Assembly: GCA_014728085.1 (NCBI GenBank)
Contig: WJMF01000172.1
Coordinates: 1 to 63,001 of the forward strand
DNA from: Candidatus Zhuqueibacterota bacterium
GTDB lineage: Bacteria; Zhuqueibacterota; Zhuqueibacteria; Residuimicrobiales; Oceaniaggregativiventaceae
Reading direction: 5' to 3'
Length of the DNA: 63,001 nt
The notes under the pieces are model-generated. The model had not been told where the DNA came from. It did not search any database and saw only the letters and a program-made list of their open reading frames with translations. This document shows positions 17,801-25,849 of this stretch, in pieces. How positions within the stretch are numbered: the stretch's first letter is position 1; every line of letters begins with the position of its first letter. Position numbers and translations under genes: made by a program.

Positions 17801-20013
17801 TGTATCATAGTATGAGTGTCGATACCGAATGGGTTGAGATTTGTAACCGCGGAACGACTGTTCAAAATCTGGGGTTTTGGGTCTTTCGGGATGATTCTGA
17901 TTCGCATTTTTATCGTTTCCCGGAATCAGTCAATTTGTCGGCGGGAGAGTGCCTGGTACTTTGCACGGATACGACAGCCGTCAAACTGCGATACGGCATT
18001 GATAATGTCATCGGCAATTTCAATTTTGGCCTCAGTAATGGCAATGATCAAATCAGACTATTCAATGCCAATCAAATATTGATCGATAGTGTTGCTTATA
18101 CGGATGAATCTCCCTGGCCTGCGGCTGCAGATGGTGAGGGATATTCTCTGGATCTTTCCGATTTGTACAGCGACAACAATCAGGCAGAAAGCTGGAAAGC
18201 CAGTCAGACGGTCGGAGGCTCTCCGGGGACGCGTCCGGGATTTACGCTTTCGATTTCATCACAACCCCGGGAAGGGGGTACAACGAAACCGGCAGAGGGC
18301 ACTCATCTGTTTGAACGAAATGCAGTTATTGAGATCATTGCTCAGACGGCAAATGGATACCATTTTCTCAACTGGGACGGGCCGGTTACGAATCCGGACA
18401 GTATCATCACATCGGTACGAATGGATAGCCATAAAACCGTTATCGCACATTTTGAACCGGACACCTTCAGGCTAAGCGTCAGTGCTTTGCCGCTTGCAGC
18501 AGGGTCGATATTGATAGATCCGGTTAAATCTGTTTATCAGTATGGTGATACCGTTTGGGTGGAAGCAAAGGCCGGCGAAGATTACCTTTTCAGCCACTGG
18601 AAGGGACTGGCCGATTCTTTAGCAACGCGACAACAACTGGTAATGAATCAAAACGTTTGGCTCAGAGCGTATTTTGTTCGGGAGATTACCAGCGCCCCAA
18701 CCCTGGACTATATCTATCCCGCTGCCGGTGCCTTACACGTGCCCCAAAACCCGGTCATTCGGTTTCAGGTACGCGAGCCTGAAACCGGCATCGAACACGA
18801 TTCTCTGTGTTGTTATATCAATGAGGTACCGTATATTGACGGGGGCATCGCTCTAGACTCGACAATAACCGATATTTTCTGTGCAGACAAAACATGTGAC
18901 ATCGTTATTCAGGCCAAAGGACTCTCCTCTGCCGATAGCATAACCGTGCGCATTCTTGCAGCAAACCAGGACATTGTTCCGGATAAGCTCGATACGCTTA
19001 TCTCCTTCCGGTGCGGTAATTGTAAAGTGGATTCGCTTTTTCCGGATATGTTGTACACCGGTAACAGAGTATCTCCGGATAGCTTGCTTGAGATGTTCAG
19101 TACCAATATTCCGGCTGTGGACAGCTTACAGCTCTATATCGGCAGGGTGTCTTGCGAGGATTTTGTACCTGATTCTTTAGAGGCTCTGGGATCGGTTTAT
19201 TATCTGGATCCCTTTGGTTATCAATTTGATTTTGATTTGACCATTGATGTCAACATGGATAGCTCGATGCGGAAAGAAAAAAATATTCGCGATATTGTTT
19301 TGCTCTTTCTTTCTGCTCATCAACAGAGTTTGCAAGTAGTCTCACCCGTTGAGAAAACACAAGAGATCACAAGATTTCGAATCAATGAACTGGGATATCT
19401 GGCAGTCGCTTTTCATCCTGCTGAAACGCTCTCTGCTTTAATGATGCCACAGGGTCAGACGGATCTTCTTGTCGATAAAGGTTATACATATCATTCAAAC
19501 CGGGTTTTCTCGAGCTACGGCCATCCGGTGCAATATCGGTTCGATTGGGGGGATGGTCGGATGAGCAGCTGGTCGGCGGACACTTTAGCGGCGCATCAAT
19601 GGCAGGAATCGGGTCGTTATCAAGTCAGAGTTCTGGCCCGTTGTCAAATCGATACCAACCTGATCGTTCAGTCTCAACCGTTGGTGGTGGAGATAAAATA
19701 TTCAGCTGCAGTAGAGACAAAGGACGCGATTCCTGAACATTTTGAACTCTTGCCCAATTATCCCAATCCGTTTAATCCCATAACGCGAATAGAGTACAAG
19801 GTTCCCAAAAGCGGCCATGTGAATATCAGCGTTTATAATGTGTTGGGTCAAAAAATTGCCACGTTGGTGAACGAGGAGAAATCACCCGGTCATTATGTTT
19901 TAGAGTGGAATGGCCTGGATGACAGCGGCAGTCCGGTTTCGGCCAATGTATATTTCCTTATTTTCAAATCGACAGAGTATCGCAAAATGGTCAAGATGTT
20001 TTTTTGCAAATAG
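14812..20013 (+). CDS. Giant secreted CotH-kinase / lamin-tail / chitobiase-C-like protein with FlgD-like sorting domain
   Basis: ATG at 14812 gives a 1,733-residue secreted protein (signal peptide about 1-20). Approximate order: lamin-tail domain (22-165); chitobiase/hexosaminidase C-terminal-like domain (170-250; TLYYSDDGSVPTRSSSIYTG); CotH kinase domain (255-560; KSLSIFMRGKYGSGKLNHRLF, GIHNIREKYNEYY, WIFYDLDRGYKVW); InlB-like repeat (650-715); second lamin-tail domain (720-865); Ig-like segment; third lamin-tail domain (985-1120); two InlB-like repeats (1125-1285); Ig-like bacterial segment; one PKD repeat (WGDGRMSSWS); FlgD-like sorting domain (YPNPFNPITRIEYKVP ... KMFFCK). It shares many modules with the gene at 6766 but in another order, so the two look like shuffled paralogues. 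The substrate of the presumed kinase domain is unknown. Just after its stop lies an inverted-repeat element. Confidence 0.88.
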   Translation: MQKNLIILFLIMLVMGASSQTPKLCINEFQALNASTIRSIDFFEYSDWIELYNEGNVAVNIGNHFLTDNLSDSFKYKIPPYTFIQPKSTLLFWADGEDYIYTGYHTNFSLGESEEIGFFSPTGVLIDSVSYPQQIPDFTYGRYPNTGEKWVFFDEPTPRKENTFPGALQQTDPPRFSLAAGFYASGQIIEIEALTDSTTLYYSDDGSVPTRSSSIYTGPITVDDSKVIRARACKDGFLASPVVTHTYIIGQDYGIPVMSLATDPRFLFDDKLGIYVNEDLEARKDWERLVHLQFFNINGGLEFDVDAGMRLFGRTAMYLPQKSLSIFMRGKYGSGKLNHRLFPNLELDEFESFLLRSSSDDWELTMFRDAMIHTLVSKNFSIDTQAYRPCIMFLNGEFWGIHNIREKYNEYYLASHHDVDADQLDIVFNNLLKGVNSIQVLAGDAEKYNELIQFIQRRDGSVVSNYDALRQLLNLDNYIDYCIAEMYSANAAWRHNRKLWRPQTPQGRFQWIFYDLDRGYKVWDRNTLEDMFYSDPVFKWLCDSQSFRNDFIGRYASHINISLTPELTLRHIDSLKSNIEAEIPGHLQKWKAIGSVQRWEEKVEDMREFARQRPAFARGDIANLFDLKGTCELEVLYSDRSAGKIYIHGLPVPVDSFRGVYYKNVPIQLKAVPNYGYSFSHWQGTESIQNDSIAITIREDTRITAVFEPYSTELQLVINEIHYHPARPGENNNSYEFIEIYNGGTEPVDLKGTAFTSGIDFVFPSDAVIDADEYIVLAKDSSYYNGQGYQVFQWSDGNLSNGGELLRFEDGNGNCIDSVDYDDDSPWPTEADGAGPSLALKDSYLDNSQAGNWTAGKIDGSPGQANSPAVLDLPPVIHYLERDPESPTSSSTIRVNAKAEDDRAINRLTLHFNAGLGPNQLTMHDDGMHGDFAPLDSIYGASFPPLENHTVVEYYVSVVDDAGQRTLYPNTAPDGPALFKVENDTSGQSDIVVSEIMYHSMSVDTEWVEICNRGTTVQNLGFWVFRDDSDSHFYRFPESVNLSAGECLVLCTDTTAVKLRYGIDNVIGNFNFGLSNGNDQIRLFNANQILIDSVAYTDESPWPAAADGEGYSLDLSDLYSDNNQAESWKASQTVGGSPGTRPGFTLSISSQPREGGTTKPAEGTHLFERNAVIEIIAQTANGYHFLNWDGPVTNPDSIITSVRMDSHKTVIAHFEPDTFRLSVSALPLAAGSILIDPVKSVYQYGDTVWVEAKAGEDYLFSHWKGLADSLATRQQLVMNQNVWLRAYFVREITSAPTLDYIYPAAGALHVPQNPVIRFQVREPETGIEHDSLCCYINEVPYIDGGIALDSTITDIFCADKTCDIVIQAKGLSSADSITVRILAANQDIVPDKLDTLISFRCGNCKVDSLFPDMLYTGNRVSPDSLLEMFSTNIPAVDSLQLYIGRVSCEDFVPDSLEALGSVYYLDPFGYQFDFDLTIDVNMDSSMRKEKNIRDIVLLFLSAHQQSLQVVSPVEKTQEITRFRINELGYLAVAFHPAETLSALMMPQGQTDLLVDKGYTYHSNRVFSSYGHPVQYRFDWGDGRMSSWSADTLAAHQWQESGRYQVRVLARCQIDTNLIVQSQPLVVEIKYSAAVETKDAIPEHFELLPNYPNPFNPITRIEYKVPKSGHVNISVYNVLGQKIATLVNEEKSPGHYVLEWNGLDDSGSPVSANVYFLIFKSTEYRKMVKMFFCK

Positions 20014-20021
20014 AACAAAGA

Positions 20022-20330
20022 ACAAAGGGGTCGGACCAAATCAAGTTTTTGTTTATTTTTATCTTAGGGGTTGTTTTTGGTCTAAAAATGGCCTTGGAAC
20101 GCATCTTTTGCCCTAAAAAGGGGGTCCAAGGCTTGATCTCAAATATCCCATAAAAATGTATTTTCGCCAGGTATAACCCGGTAAAAAATGTCGATTTGCA
20201 CGCGGCATAGCAAACTCTTTTTAGAGTTATGCTTTTAGCAGAATATATGCGTTCCAAGACTGATTTTCAAGCATTTTTAGGTCTTATTATGCTGTTTTTT
20301 ATGCAGATAATTTGGTCCGACCCCTTTTGT
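20022..20330. mobile_element. MITE-like element with nested inverted repeats
   Basis: A perfect 18-bp inverted repeat, AAAGGGGTCGGACCAAAT, lies at 20024-20041 and 20310-20327; with one bulged base the match extends to 20022 and 20330. Inside it, in mirror order, are 9-bp arms at 20082-20090/20272-20280 and 12-bp arms at 20093-20104/20247-20258. Single-stranded, the whole 309 bases would fold into one long imperfect hairpin. There is no coding frame. It sits exactly between two convergent genes: 8 bases after one stop and touching the other. GGGGTCGGACC-type ends are common on small non-autonomous elements near REP-type transposases (general knowledge), but no transposase is seen here. It could also act as a bidirectional terminator. 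Confidence 0.65.
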
Positions 20331-21553
20331 CACCCTTTTTTTCTCTCAAGATTGAGGGCGTTATCCACGACGATCGCACAGGCGCTGTCGCCGCTGACGT
20401 TTACGGCGGTGCGCAGCATATCGAATAAACGATCGACTCCAAAAAGCAGGGGGATACCCACGACCGGAATGTTAGCGGCAAGTAACACCGCGACGACCAA
20501 CAGGGAAGGACCGGGCACTCCCGCCTGTCCGATGGAGCCTATGGTCGCGGTCAACAGAATAGCGACATACTCCTGAAAACCGATCTGAATACCAAACATC
20601 TGGGCAAAAAACATGGCGGCCAATGAATAATAGATGGCGTTGCCGTCCATATTAATCGTTGCTCCCAGCGGCAAGACAAAGGATGCGGTTTCGTTCGACA
20701 CGGACAATTCCTCTTCACAAACTTTAAGGGTGACCGGCAACGTCGCCATGGAAGATGATGTCGAAAGAGCGACCAGCTGTACCTGGGATATTTTTTTGAT
20801 ATAGGTCCAGAAGGAAGTTGTGGACAACCATTGTACCGCAGCCGGATAAATCAAAAAAGTCTGTATCAGCAATGCTGCGGTATAGACCAAAAAGAGTTTG
20901 AGCACAAGAGCGAGGATTTCAAATCCAAAACTGCCGACAGCATCCGCCATCAAGCCGAACACACCGAGGGGAGCAGTCCACATGACCTTGCCGATCATCC
21001 AAATCAACGCTTCTGTGATGCTATGAAAAATGGAAAGCACCTGATCTTTTTTGTCTTTCCCCAGCGAGGCGATGGCGAACCCGAGAAAAAGACTGAAAAA
21101 TAAAATTTGTAAAATATCGCCCCTGGCCAATGCCTCTATGGGATTTTCCGGCACAATATGGAGCACCATTTCCCAGAATCCTGCTGTTGTCCCTTTTTCG
21201 GCAAAATCCGTAGACAACAGGGCAGTAATTTTTCCCATATCCAGCCCGATGCCGGGTTGAAAAAGATTGCCGAAAATCAGCCCGATCGTTACCGCCAGAG
21301 CGGTGGTACAGATATAAAAAGAAAATGTATAAAGTCCCAGCTTGCCCGCAGATTTGGCATTGCCGACAGAGGCAGCACCGGTTATGATGGAAAATGCTAC
21401 CAGGGGAATGACCAGCATTTTTATGAGTTGCAAAAACAGGGTTCCCAACGGTGCGAACATGGTCGCCCTTTCACCCAATACGCCTCCGGCAGCGATACCG
21501 GCAAACACTGAAAATAAAATCAAAGAGGGCAATAAAGACGTTTTCTTAATCAT
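20330..21553 (-). CDS. Dicarboxylate/amino acid:cation symporter (DAACS family)
   Basis: The 407-residue membrane protein has the family's hallmark motifs: the serine-rich hairpin SSSMATLPVTL (about residue 265), the NMDGNAIYYS sodium/substrate segment (about 305) and the final GVPG and GVDRLFDMLRT segments near the end. Length and hydrophobic pattern fit the GltP/DctA fold of eight transmembrane segments with two re-entrant loops. Known function: uptake of C4-dicarboxylates, glutamate or aspartate driven by Na+ or H+. The exact substrate cannot be read from the motifs. The gene stands alone on the minus strand; its stop codon is at the edge of the hairpin element. Confidence 0.93.
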   Translation of the reverse strand: MIKKTSLLPSLILFSVFAGIAAGGVLGERATMFAPLGTLFLQLIKMLVIPLVAFSIITGAASVGNAKSAGKLGLYTFSFYICTTALAVTIGLIFGNLFQPGIGLDMGKITALLSTDFAEKGTTAGFWEMVLHIVPENPIEALARGDILQILFFSLFLGFAIASLGKDKKDQVLSIFHSITEALIWMIGKVMWTAPLGVFGLMADAVGSFGFEILALVLKLFLVYTAALLIQTFLIYPAAVQWLSTTSFWTYIKKISQVQLVALSTSSSMATLPVTLKVCEEELSVSNETASFVLPLGATINMDGNAIYYSLAAMFFAQMFGIQIGFQEYVAILLTATIGSIGQAGVPGPSLLVVAVLLAANIPVVGIPLLFGVDRLFDMLRTAVNVSGDSACAIVVDNALNLERKKG

Positions 21554-21670
21554 TTCCGACTCCGGTTGTGTATGTTTGTGAATCTATAATATAGAAAAAT
21601 GCTCGTCAAATACAACATTATCCCGACCTTTCTTCAAAGCCGGGTTCGCAAGAAAGAAAGCAGAGAGATA

Positions 21671-21699
21671 AAAAAAAGGCGGTGAAAACCGCCTTTTTT
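21671..21699 (-). terminator. Rho-independent terminator after the paralogous small-protein pair
   Basis: A 6-bp GC-rich stem GGCGGT / ACCGCC (21678-21683 and 21688-21693) with a GAAA-type loop is flanked by A7 and T6 runs, so it can work in both directions. On the minus strand it lies 44 bases after the stop of the gene at 21743. Confidence 0.8.
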
Positions 21700-21742
21700 G
21701 GAGTTGAAGGGTTAATGATGAATTTGGATGGGGAAAAGGGTT

Positions 21743-22096
21743 TTACAATTGATCTTTAATTTTGTTTTTCATATTCAGTATAAGGTCGAGATATTTCGCT
21801 TCGACATTGGCATTGTTGAGAATTTGTAAACAGATATCGAGCTCCTGTGTTGACAATTCTATAGAGACGGTAGTCGAGTCTTGCGGCAGGTTGCGAGCTT
21901 TATCGAGTGCGCCTATCAATTTTGCCTGCAGAGGGGCAAACATCTCAACTTCAGAGCCCTTGATTTTTGTTTGGTTGAACAGATATAACATACTTTCGGT
22001 TTCGACCGGATCAAATTTGAGTTCAGTGCCAAAGCTGTTGTTGCTCAAAAATGCCAGGAAAATGATCACTATGAATGGCAGAAATGATTTGTTCAT
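21743..22096 (-). CDS. Small secreted protein of unknown function (paralogue of upstream neighbour)
   Basis: The 117-residue product starts with a clear signal peptide (about 1-23, ending NSFG) behind an AGAGGT ribosome site. The mature part carries a pattern shared with the protein encoded just upstream: E(T/A)ESM..LFNQT.IKGS.VE..APL..KL..AL.KA, then I.LS.QEL.ICL..(I/L)NNA..EA, ending L.MKNKIK. It is probably all alpha-helical. The two genes are adjacent, co-oriented and 24 bases apart, with a terminator after this one, so they form a two-gene operon from a tandem duplication. I do not recognise the family and assign no function. Location is probably periplasmic or outside the cell. Confidence 0.8.
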   Translation of the reverse strand: MNKSFLPFIVIIFLAFLSNNSFGTELKFDPVETESMLYLFNQTKIKGSEVEMFAPLQAKLIGALDKARNLPQDSTTVSIELSTQELDICLQILNNANVEAKYLDLILNMKNKIKDQL

Positions 22097-22120
22097 GTTT
22101 TTACCTCTTTTGTCTGGGCT

Positions 22121-22528
22121 TTACTCATTAACCGTAGGCTGTGCTGGTGCCTGCATCATCTGGGGTGGCAGATGTGCTTTAATTTTATTTTTCATACTCA
22201 ATACAAGTTCTGCAAATCTTGCTTCAAACGTGGCATTATTGATGACGTTCAAACAAATCTGCAATTCCTGCAAGCTTAGCTCGAGCGGAATGATTTCTGA
22301 TTTGTCTTCGGCTGCCTGGGCTTTTTCCAGGGCTGCCTTGAGCTTTTTCGCTAATGGTGCCAGTACTTCAACATCGCTTCCCTTTATCTGAGTTTGGTTG
22401 AACAGAAACATCATGCTTTCCGCTTCAGCTGCAGTGAAATCGAGCTTTTTTTCCTGCCCGATAATGGTGGTTTGAGTCGACAAAAATAATACCGCTATGA
22501 ATAAAACAACAGGAATAACTTTTCTCAT
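22121..22528 (-). CDS. Small secreted protein of unknown function (paralogue of downstream neighbour)
   Basis: The start is the ATG at 22528, preceded by AGGAG at good spacing and followed by a signal peptide (MRKVIPVVLFIAVLFLSTQ); an earlier in-frame start at 22585 would put 19 hydrophilic residues before it and is not preferred. The 135-residue product shares its core with the protein at 21743 (ESMMFLFNQTQIKGSDVEVLA and LELSLQELQICLNVINNATF), differing by a proline/glutamine-rich tail of about 17 residues. Function unknown. The conserved FNQT.IKGS motif is the best handle for finding homologues. Confidence 0.82.
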   Translation of the reverse strand: MRKVIPVVLFIAVLFLSTQTTIIGQEKKLDFTAAEAESMMFLFNQTQIKGSDVEVLAPLAKKLKAALEKAQAAEDKSEIIPLELSLQELQICLNVINNATFEARFAELVLSMKNKIKAHLPPQMMQAPAQPTVNE

Positions 22529-22863
22529 CCTAGAACTCCTCTCTGATTTGTATAACCATACTTGATTTTTCATTAAACCTTTCAACTATTATGCCAAAGT
22601 ATATTTTATAATAAAACTATTGAAAAATAATGACTTATATTTATGTATTCAGGAGTGGTTTGTTTCTTTTATGCCACATTTTTCAGAATATTTTGGGACA
22701 CCGGTGCCATTCAGGGATCAGATCGTTGTCTATCATTTAACTATATGGATTACCCGCTAAAAATAGAGCCCTGAAGAGGTAATCAATGTTCACATGGGTA
22801 CGCTGTGAATGCGGATTTTTAGCGGACACCGGTGGAGTTGAAAAAGTGGCTCGCCGCTCGGGT
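22529..22863. other. Intergenic stretch with small repeats
   Basis: No gene is seen. An 11-base direct repeat GGACACCGGTG occurs at 22696-22706 and 22824-22834. An 11-bp inverted repeat CCGCTAAAAAT / ATTTTTAGCGG lies between (22754-22764 and 22815-22825). The arrangement could be an insertion scar, but no transposase or target duplication is recognised. Confidence 0.4.
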
Positions 22864-23538
22864 CTAATCAATGAGGAAAAATAGAACCTGGAGATACTTT
22901 GTCAGATTTTGCAAAAGTTTGCGGCTGTATTTTTTGATCGGTTTTTTCAGGGCCTTGATTTCTTTTTCATCTTTGATATCCAGATTGCCGGAAAGGTGTT
23001 CAAAAAGTACGCCTTCAACGGATTTTAGCAATTTTTCATATTTTTGAGATTTTTTTCTGGCAGGGTAAACATAGTATTTGAGAGAAGCGTTTTTCTCCTT
23101 AATGTTTTCCCATTTTTCTATATCGATATCAAAGAAAAGAACGCTGCCCTTTGGCATCGTTTTTTTAACTTTTATATCAAGACTCATTGCGAGCTCGCTC
23201 AGCGCAGGATTGTGGCCAACCATCATAACACAATCAGCAGATTCAGGGAGCTCTCTTAGTATGGCGAGAAGCTCTTTTTCCTTTCCATCATAGATTTGAC
23301 GATGTTCCTGTATGCCTGTTTCCGGGCCAAAGACTTTACACAATATTTCTGTAGTCTCTTTGCATCTCAGAGCCGGACTCGTCAGGATGAGAGCCGGCCT
23401 GAGAGATTTATCAATCAGGAGCGATGCGATTTTACCGATATAAATTTTGCCCTCAAATGTCAGGCTGCGGTTTATGTCTTTTTTTTGTTTGTTTTTCGGT
23501 TCCGCCACTCCATGTCTTACCAGCAATATTTTTTTCAT
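22864..23538 (-). CDS. SixA-like histidine phosphatase with basic C-terminal extension
   Basis: The first 135 or so residues match the histidine-phosphatase fold: the phosphohistidine motif LLVRHGVAEPKN (RHG at 8-10), a second Arg/Ser segment (TSPALRCKETTEIL) and the distal catalytic His in MVGHNPALSELA. SixA removes phosphate from His residues of phosphotransfer proteins; other members act on small molecules. About 65 C-terminal residues rich in Lys extend beyond the usual SixA length of about 160. They include a repeated helical KK.IKKYSRKLLQNL stretch loosely like CHAD-type polyphosphate-binding regions (inference). The ATG overlaps the transketolase stop by 4 bases (ATGA), so the two are translationally coupled. 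Confidence 0.85.
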   Translation of the reverse strand: MKKILLVRHGVAEPKNKQKKDINRSLTFEGKIYIGKIASLLIDKSLRPALILTSPALRCKETTEILCKVFGPETGIQEHRQIYDGKEKELLAILRELPESADCVMMVGHNPALSELAMSLDIKVKKTMPKGSVLFFDIDIEKWENIKEKNASLKYYVYPARKKSQKYEKLLKSVEGVLFEHLSGNLDIKDEKEIKALKKPIKKYSRKLLQNLTKYLQVLFFLID

Positions 23539-25556
23539 GACTTGACCAACGTTATTGCTTTATCCACGATATTTTTAGCTGTAAAGCCATACTGTTCGAA
23601 TGTTGTTTGATAGGGCGCGCTGGCCCCAAAGGTATTAACCGATAAAATAATGCCTTTTTCCCCTACCCATTCATGCCACCCAAGATGAGTATGTGCTTCT
23701 ACTGCGATGCGGGCTTTACAATCTAAAGGCAAGATGCTTTCTCTATATTCATCCGTTTGTTTGCGAAACAGTTCCCAGCTCGGCATGCTGACGACACGTG
23801 CATCAACATTCTGTTTCTGCAGTTCTTCACGGGCTTGCATACACAGTTCTATTTCTGATCCTGAACCGATCAAAATCAGCTGTGGTTTGTTGCCTTTTTC
23901 TGCAGCCAGGACATATGCCCCTTTGGAGAGGTTTTTGCTGTCAGCGTATTTGTTTCTGTCGATAACAGGCAGTTTTTGCCGCGTCAATACCAGAATGGTT
24001 GGTCCGGCTATGTTGCGCATTGCAGCCCGCCAGGCTTCTGCGGTTTCATTGGCATCGGCCGGACGAATAACCGTCATATTCGGCATTGCGCGAAAGGCCG
24101 GCAGGTGTTCCACGGGTTGGTGGGTGGGCCCATCTTCGCCGACGCCGATAGAGTCATGGGTCATAATATATATAACCGGCAATTTCATCAGTGCCGCTAA
24201 ACGCATTGCCGGCCTGGCATAGTCTGAGAAAATAAAAAATGTGCTGGCGAATGGCAGCAAGCCACCGTGCAGAGCGATGCCATTCGAAATACCACACATA
24301 CCCAGTTCTCTTACACCATAGGCAATATTACGGTATCGATAAGCGTTTTTGGCAAAATAGTCGCTGTTTTTAATAAATGTTTTTGTCGACGGATTAAGGT
24401 CGGCACTACCGCCCATCAGAAAGGGTACGGCCTCAGCAATAGCATTAAGGGTCGTACCGCCAGCGTTGCGAGTTGCCATCGGGCCGTCGCCGGTTTGAAA
24501 AGAAGGGATGCTTTTTTGCCAGTCATCCGGTAATTGCAGTTTCAAAGCGGCATTAAACTGTGCTGCCTCTTTGGGATGTTCGCTTTGGTATTGCTTGAAT
24601 TCTTCTTTCCATGTTTTTACCGCTTTCTCCCCATTTTCAGTTACGCTTTGCATGTGTTCATAGACGCGGGGATGAATAAAAAACGTTTTATCCTGTGGCA
24701 GGTCAAAGGCTTTTTTAACCGCTTTTATTTCTTCTTCGCCCAGCGGGGCGCCATGAGCCGATGGGGAATCCTGCAGATTCGGAGCACCATAGGCGATATG
24801 CGTCCGCAGGATGATGAGTGAAGGTCTGTCCCGCTCATCCTGAGCGGCCTTTAGGGCTTTTTCAATGGCCTCGATATCGTTGCCGGCGTCGCCCAGATCC
24901 TGAACATGCCAGTGATACCCCTCAAAGCGTTTGCGCACATCATCGGAATAGGCGAGTTCGGTTTTGCCTTCGATGGTAATATGGTTGTCGTCATAAATAG
25001 CGATCATTTTATTCAGACCCAGATGACCGGCAATTGCGGCTGCCTCGTGTGATGCGCCCTCCATAAGATCACCATCGCTGCAGATGGTATAGACATGATG
25101 ATCGACAATTTTATGGTTTGATTTATTGTATATTGAACCCATATGCGCTTCTGCTATCGCCATACCCACGGCATTCATAAATCCCTGTCCCAGCGGGCCG
25201 GTCGTTGTCTCGATACCGAGGGCATGATCCATCTCCGGATGGCCTGGTGTTTTGCTGCCCCATTGGCGAAATGATTTCAGATCCTCGAGCGAAATATCAT
25301 ATCCGCAGAGATGCAGAACAGAATACAAAAGCATTGAAGCGTGCCCTGCGGATAAGATAAAGCGATCGCGGTCAGGCCAGGTTGGATTTTTGGGATTGTG
25401 TTTTAATATTTTTTTATACAACAGATAAGCCACCGGCGCCAGGGCCATTGGGGTACCGGGGTGCCCGGAATTGGCTTTTTCAACGGCATCCATCGCGAGC
25501 GCGCGAATCGTATTGATAGACAATTCCTCAATCGGGTAGGTGTCGAGATTTTTCAT
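23535..25556 (-). CDS. tkt: Transketolase
   Basis: The 673-residue length and motif order are those of full transketolase: GHPGTPMALAP near residue 32, the thiamine-diphosphate motif from GDLMEGASHEAAAIAGHLG to the metal-binding DDN (about 155-185), HDSIGVGEDGPTHQP in the pyrimidine-binding domain (about 460) and the C-terminal VSMPSWELF region. It transfers two-carbon units between ketose and aldose phosphates in the non-oxidative pentose phosphate pathway. A GAGGATATT ribosome site precedes the ATG at 25556. A SixA-like phosphatase overlaps its end. A transaldolase of the same pathway lies about 7 kb away (32625-33698), in a separate transcript. The enzyme needs TPP, the vitamin sensed by the riboswitch at the left edge; this is context, not evidence of linkage. 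Confidence 0.97.
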   Translation of the reverse strand: MKNLDTYPIEELSINTIRALAMDAVEKANSGHPGTPMALAPVAYLLYKKILKHNPKNPTWPDRDRFILSAGHASMLLYSVLHLCGYDISLEDLKSFRQWGSKTPGHPEMDHALGIETTTGPLGQGFMNAVGMAIAEAHMGSIYNKSNHKIVDHHVYTICSDGDLMEGASHEAAAIAGHLGLNKMIAIYDDNHITIEGKTELAYSDDVRKRFEGYHWHVQDLGDAGNDIEAIEKALKAAQDERDRPSLIILRTHIAYGAPNLQDSPSAHGAPLGEEEIKAVKKAFDLPQDKTFFIHPRVYEHMQSVTENGEKAVKTWKEEFKQYQSEHPKEAAQFNAALKLQLPDDWQKSIPSFQTGDGPMATRNAGGTTLNAIAEAVPFLMGGSADLNPSTKTFIKNSDYFAKNAYRYRNIAYGVRELGMCGISNGIALHGGLLPFASTFFIFSDYARPAMRLAALMKLPVIYIMTHDSIGVGEDGPTHQPVEHLPAFRAMPNMTVIRPADANETAEAWRAAMRNIAGPTILVLTRQKLPVIDRNKYADSKNLSKGAYVLAAEKGNKPQLILIGSGSEIELCMQAREELQKQNVDARVVSMPSWELFRKQTDEYRESILPLDCKARIAVEAHTHLGWHEWVGEKGIILSVNTFGASAPYQTTFEQYGFTAKNIVDKAITLVKS

Positions 25557-25824
25557 AATATCCTCACTCTTGTTTATTTTAAAGAGTAAATATACAAAAT
25601 TTTCTGATGAATATAAAGAAGTTTTGCGGCTTGAATTTCTTTTATCGGTTCATTTCCAAACGTCTCATTGTGATACGAATACGATTTTAACTTACAAATT
25701 TGCCATTCAATTACAAAAACGTCATTAATTCTCATAAGTGGCATATTATTGTGACAAATCAATAACTAATTGATTTTTATATATATACTTGTCGTCAGTT
25801 CGGCTTTGTACGGGTAAAATAATT

Positions 25825-25839
25825 TGGCATGAACTTTGT
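25825..25839 (+). promoter_or_regulatory. Possible sigma-54-type promoter
   Basis: TGGCATG-N4-TTGT has the GG of the -24 element 12 bases from the G of the -12 element, as for sigma-54, but the usual GC at -12 is GT. If used, transcription would start near 25851, just before a folded RNA ending at a terminator. A weak candidate. Confidence 0.3.
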
Positions 25840-25849
25840 ATATCAATAA

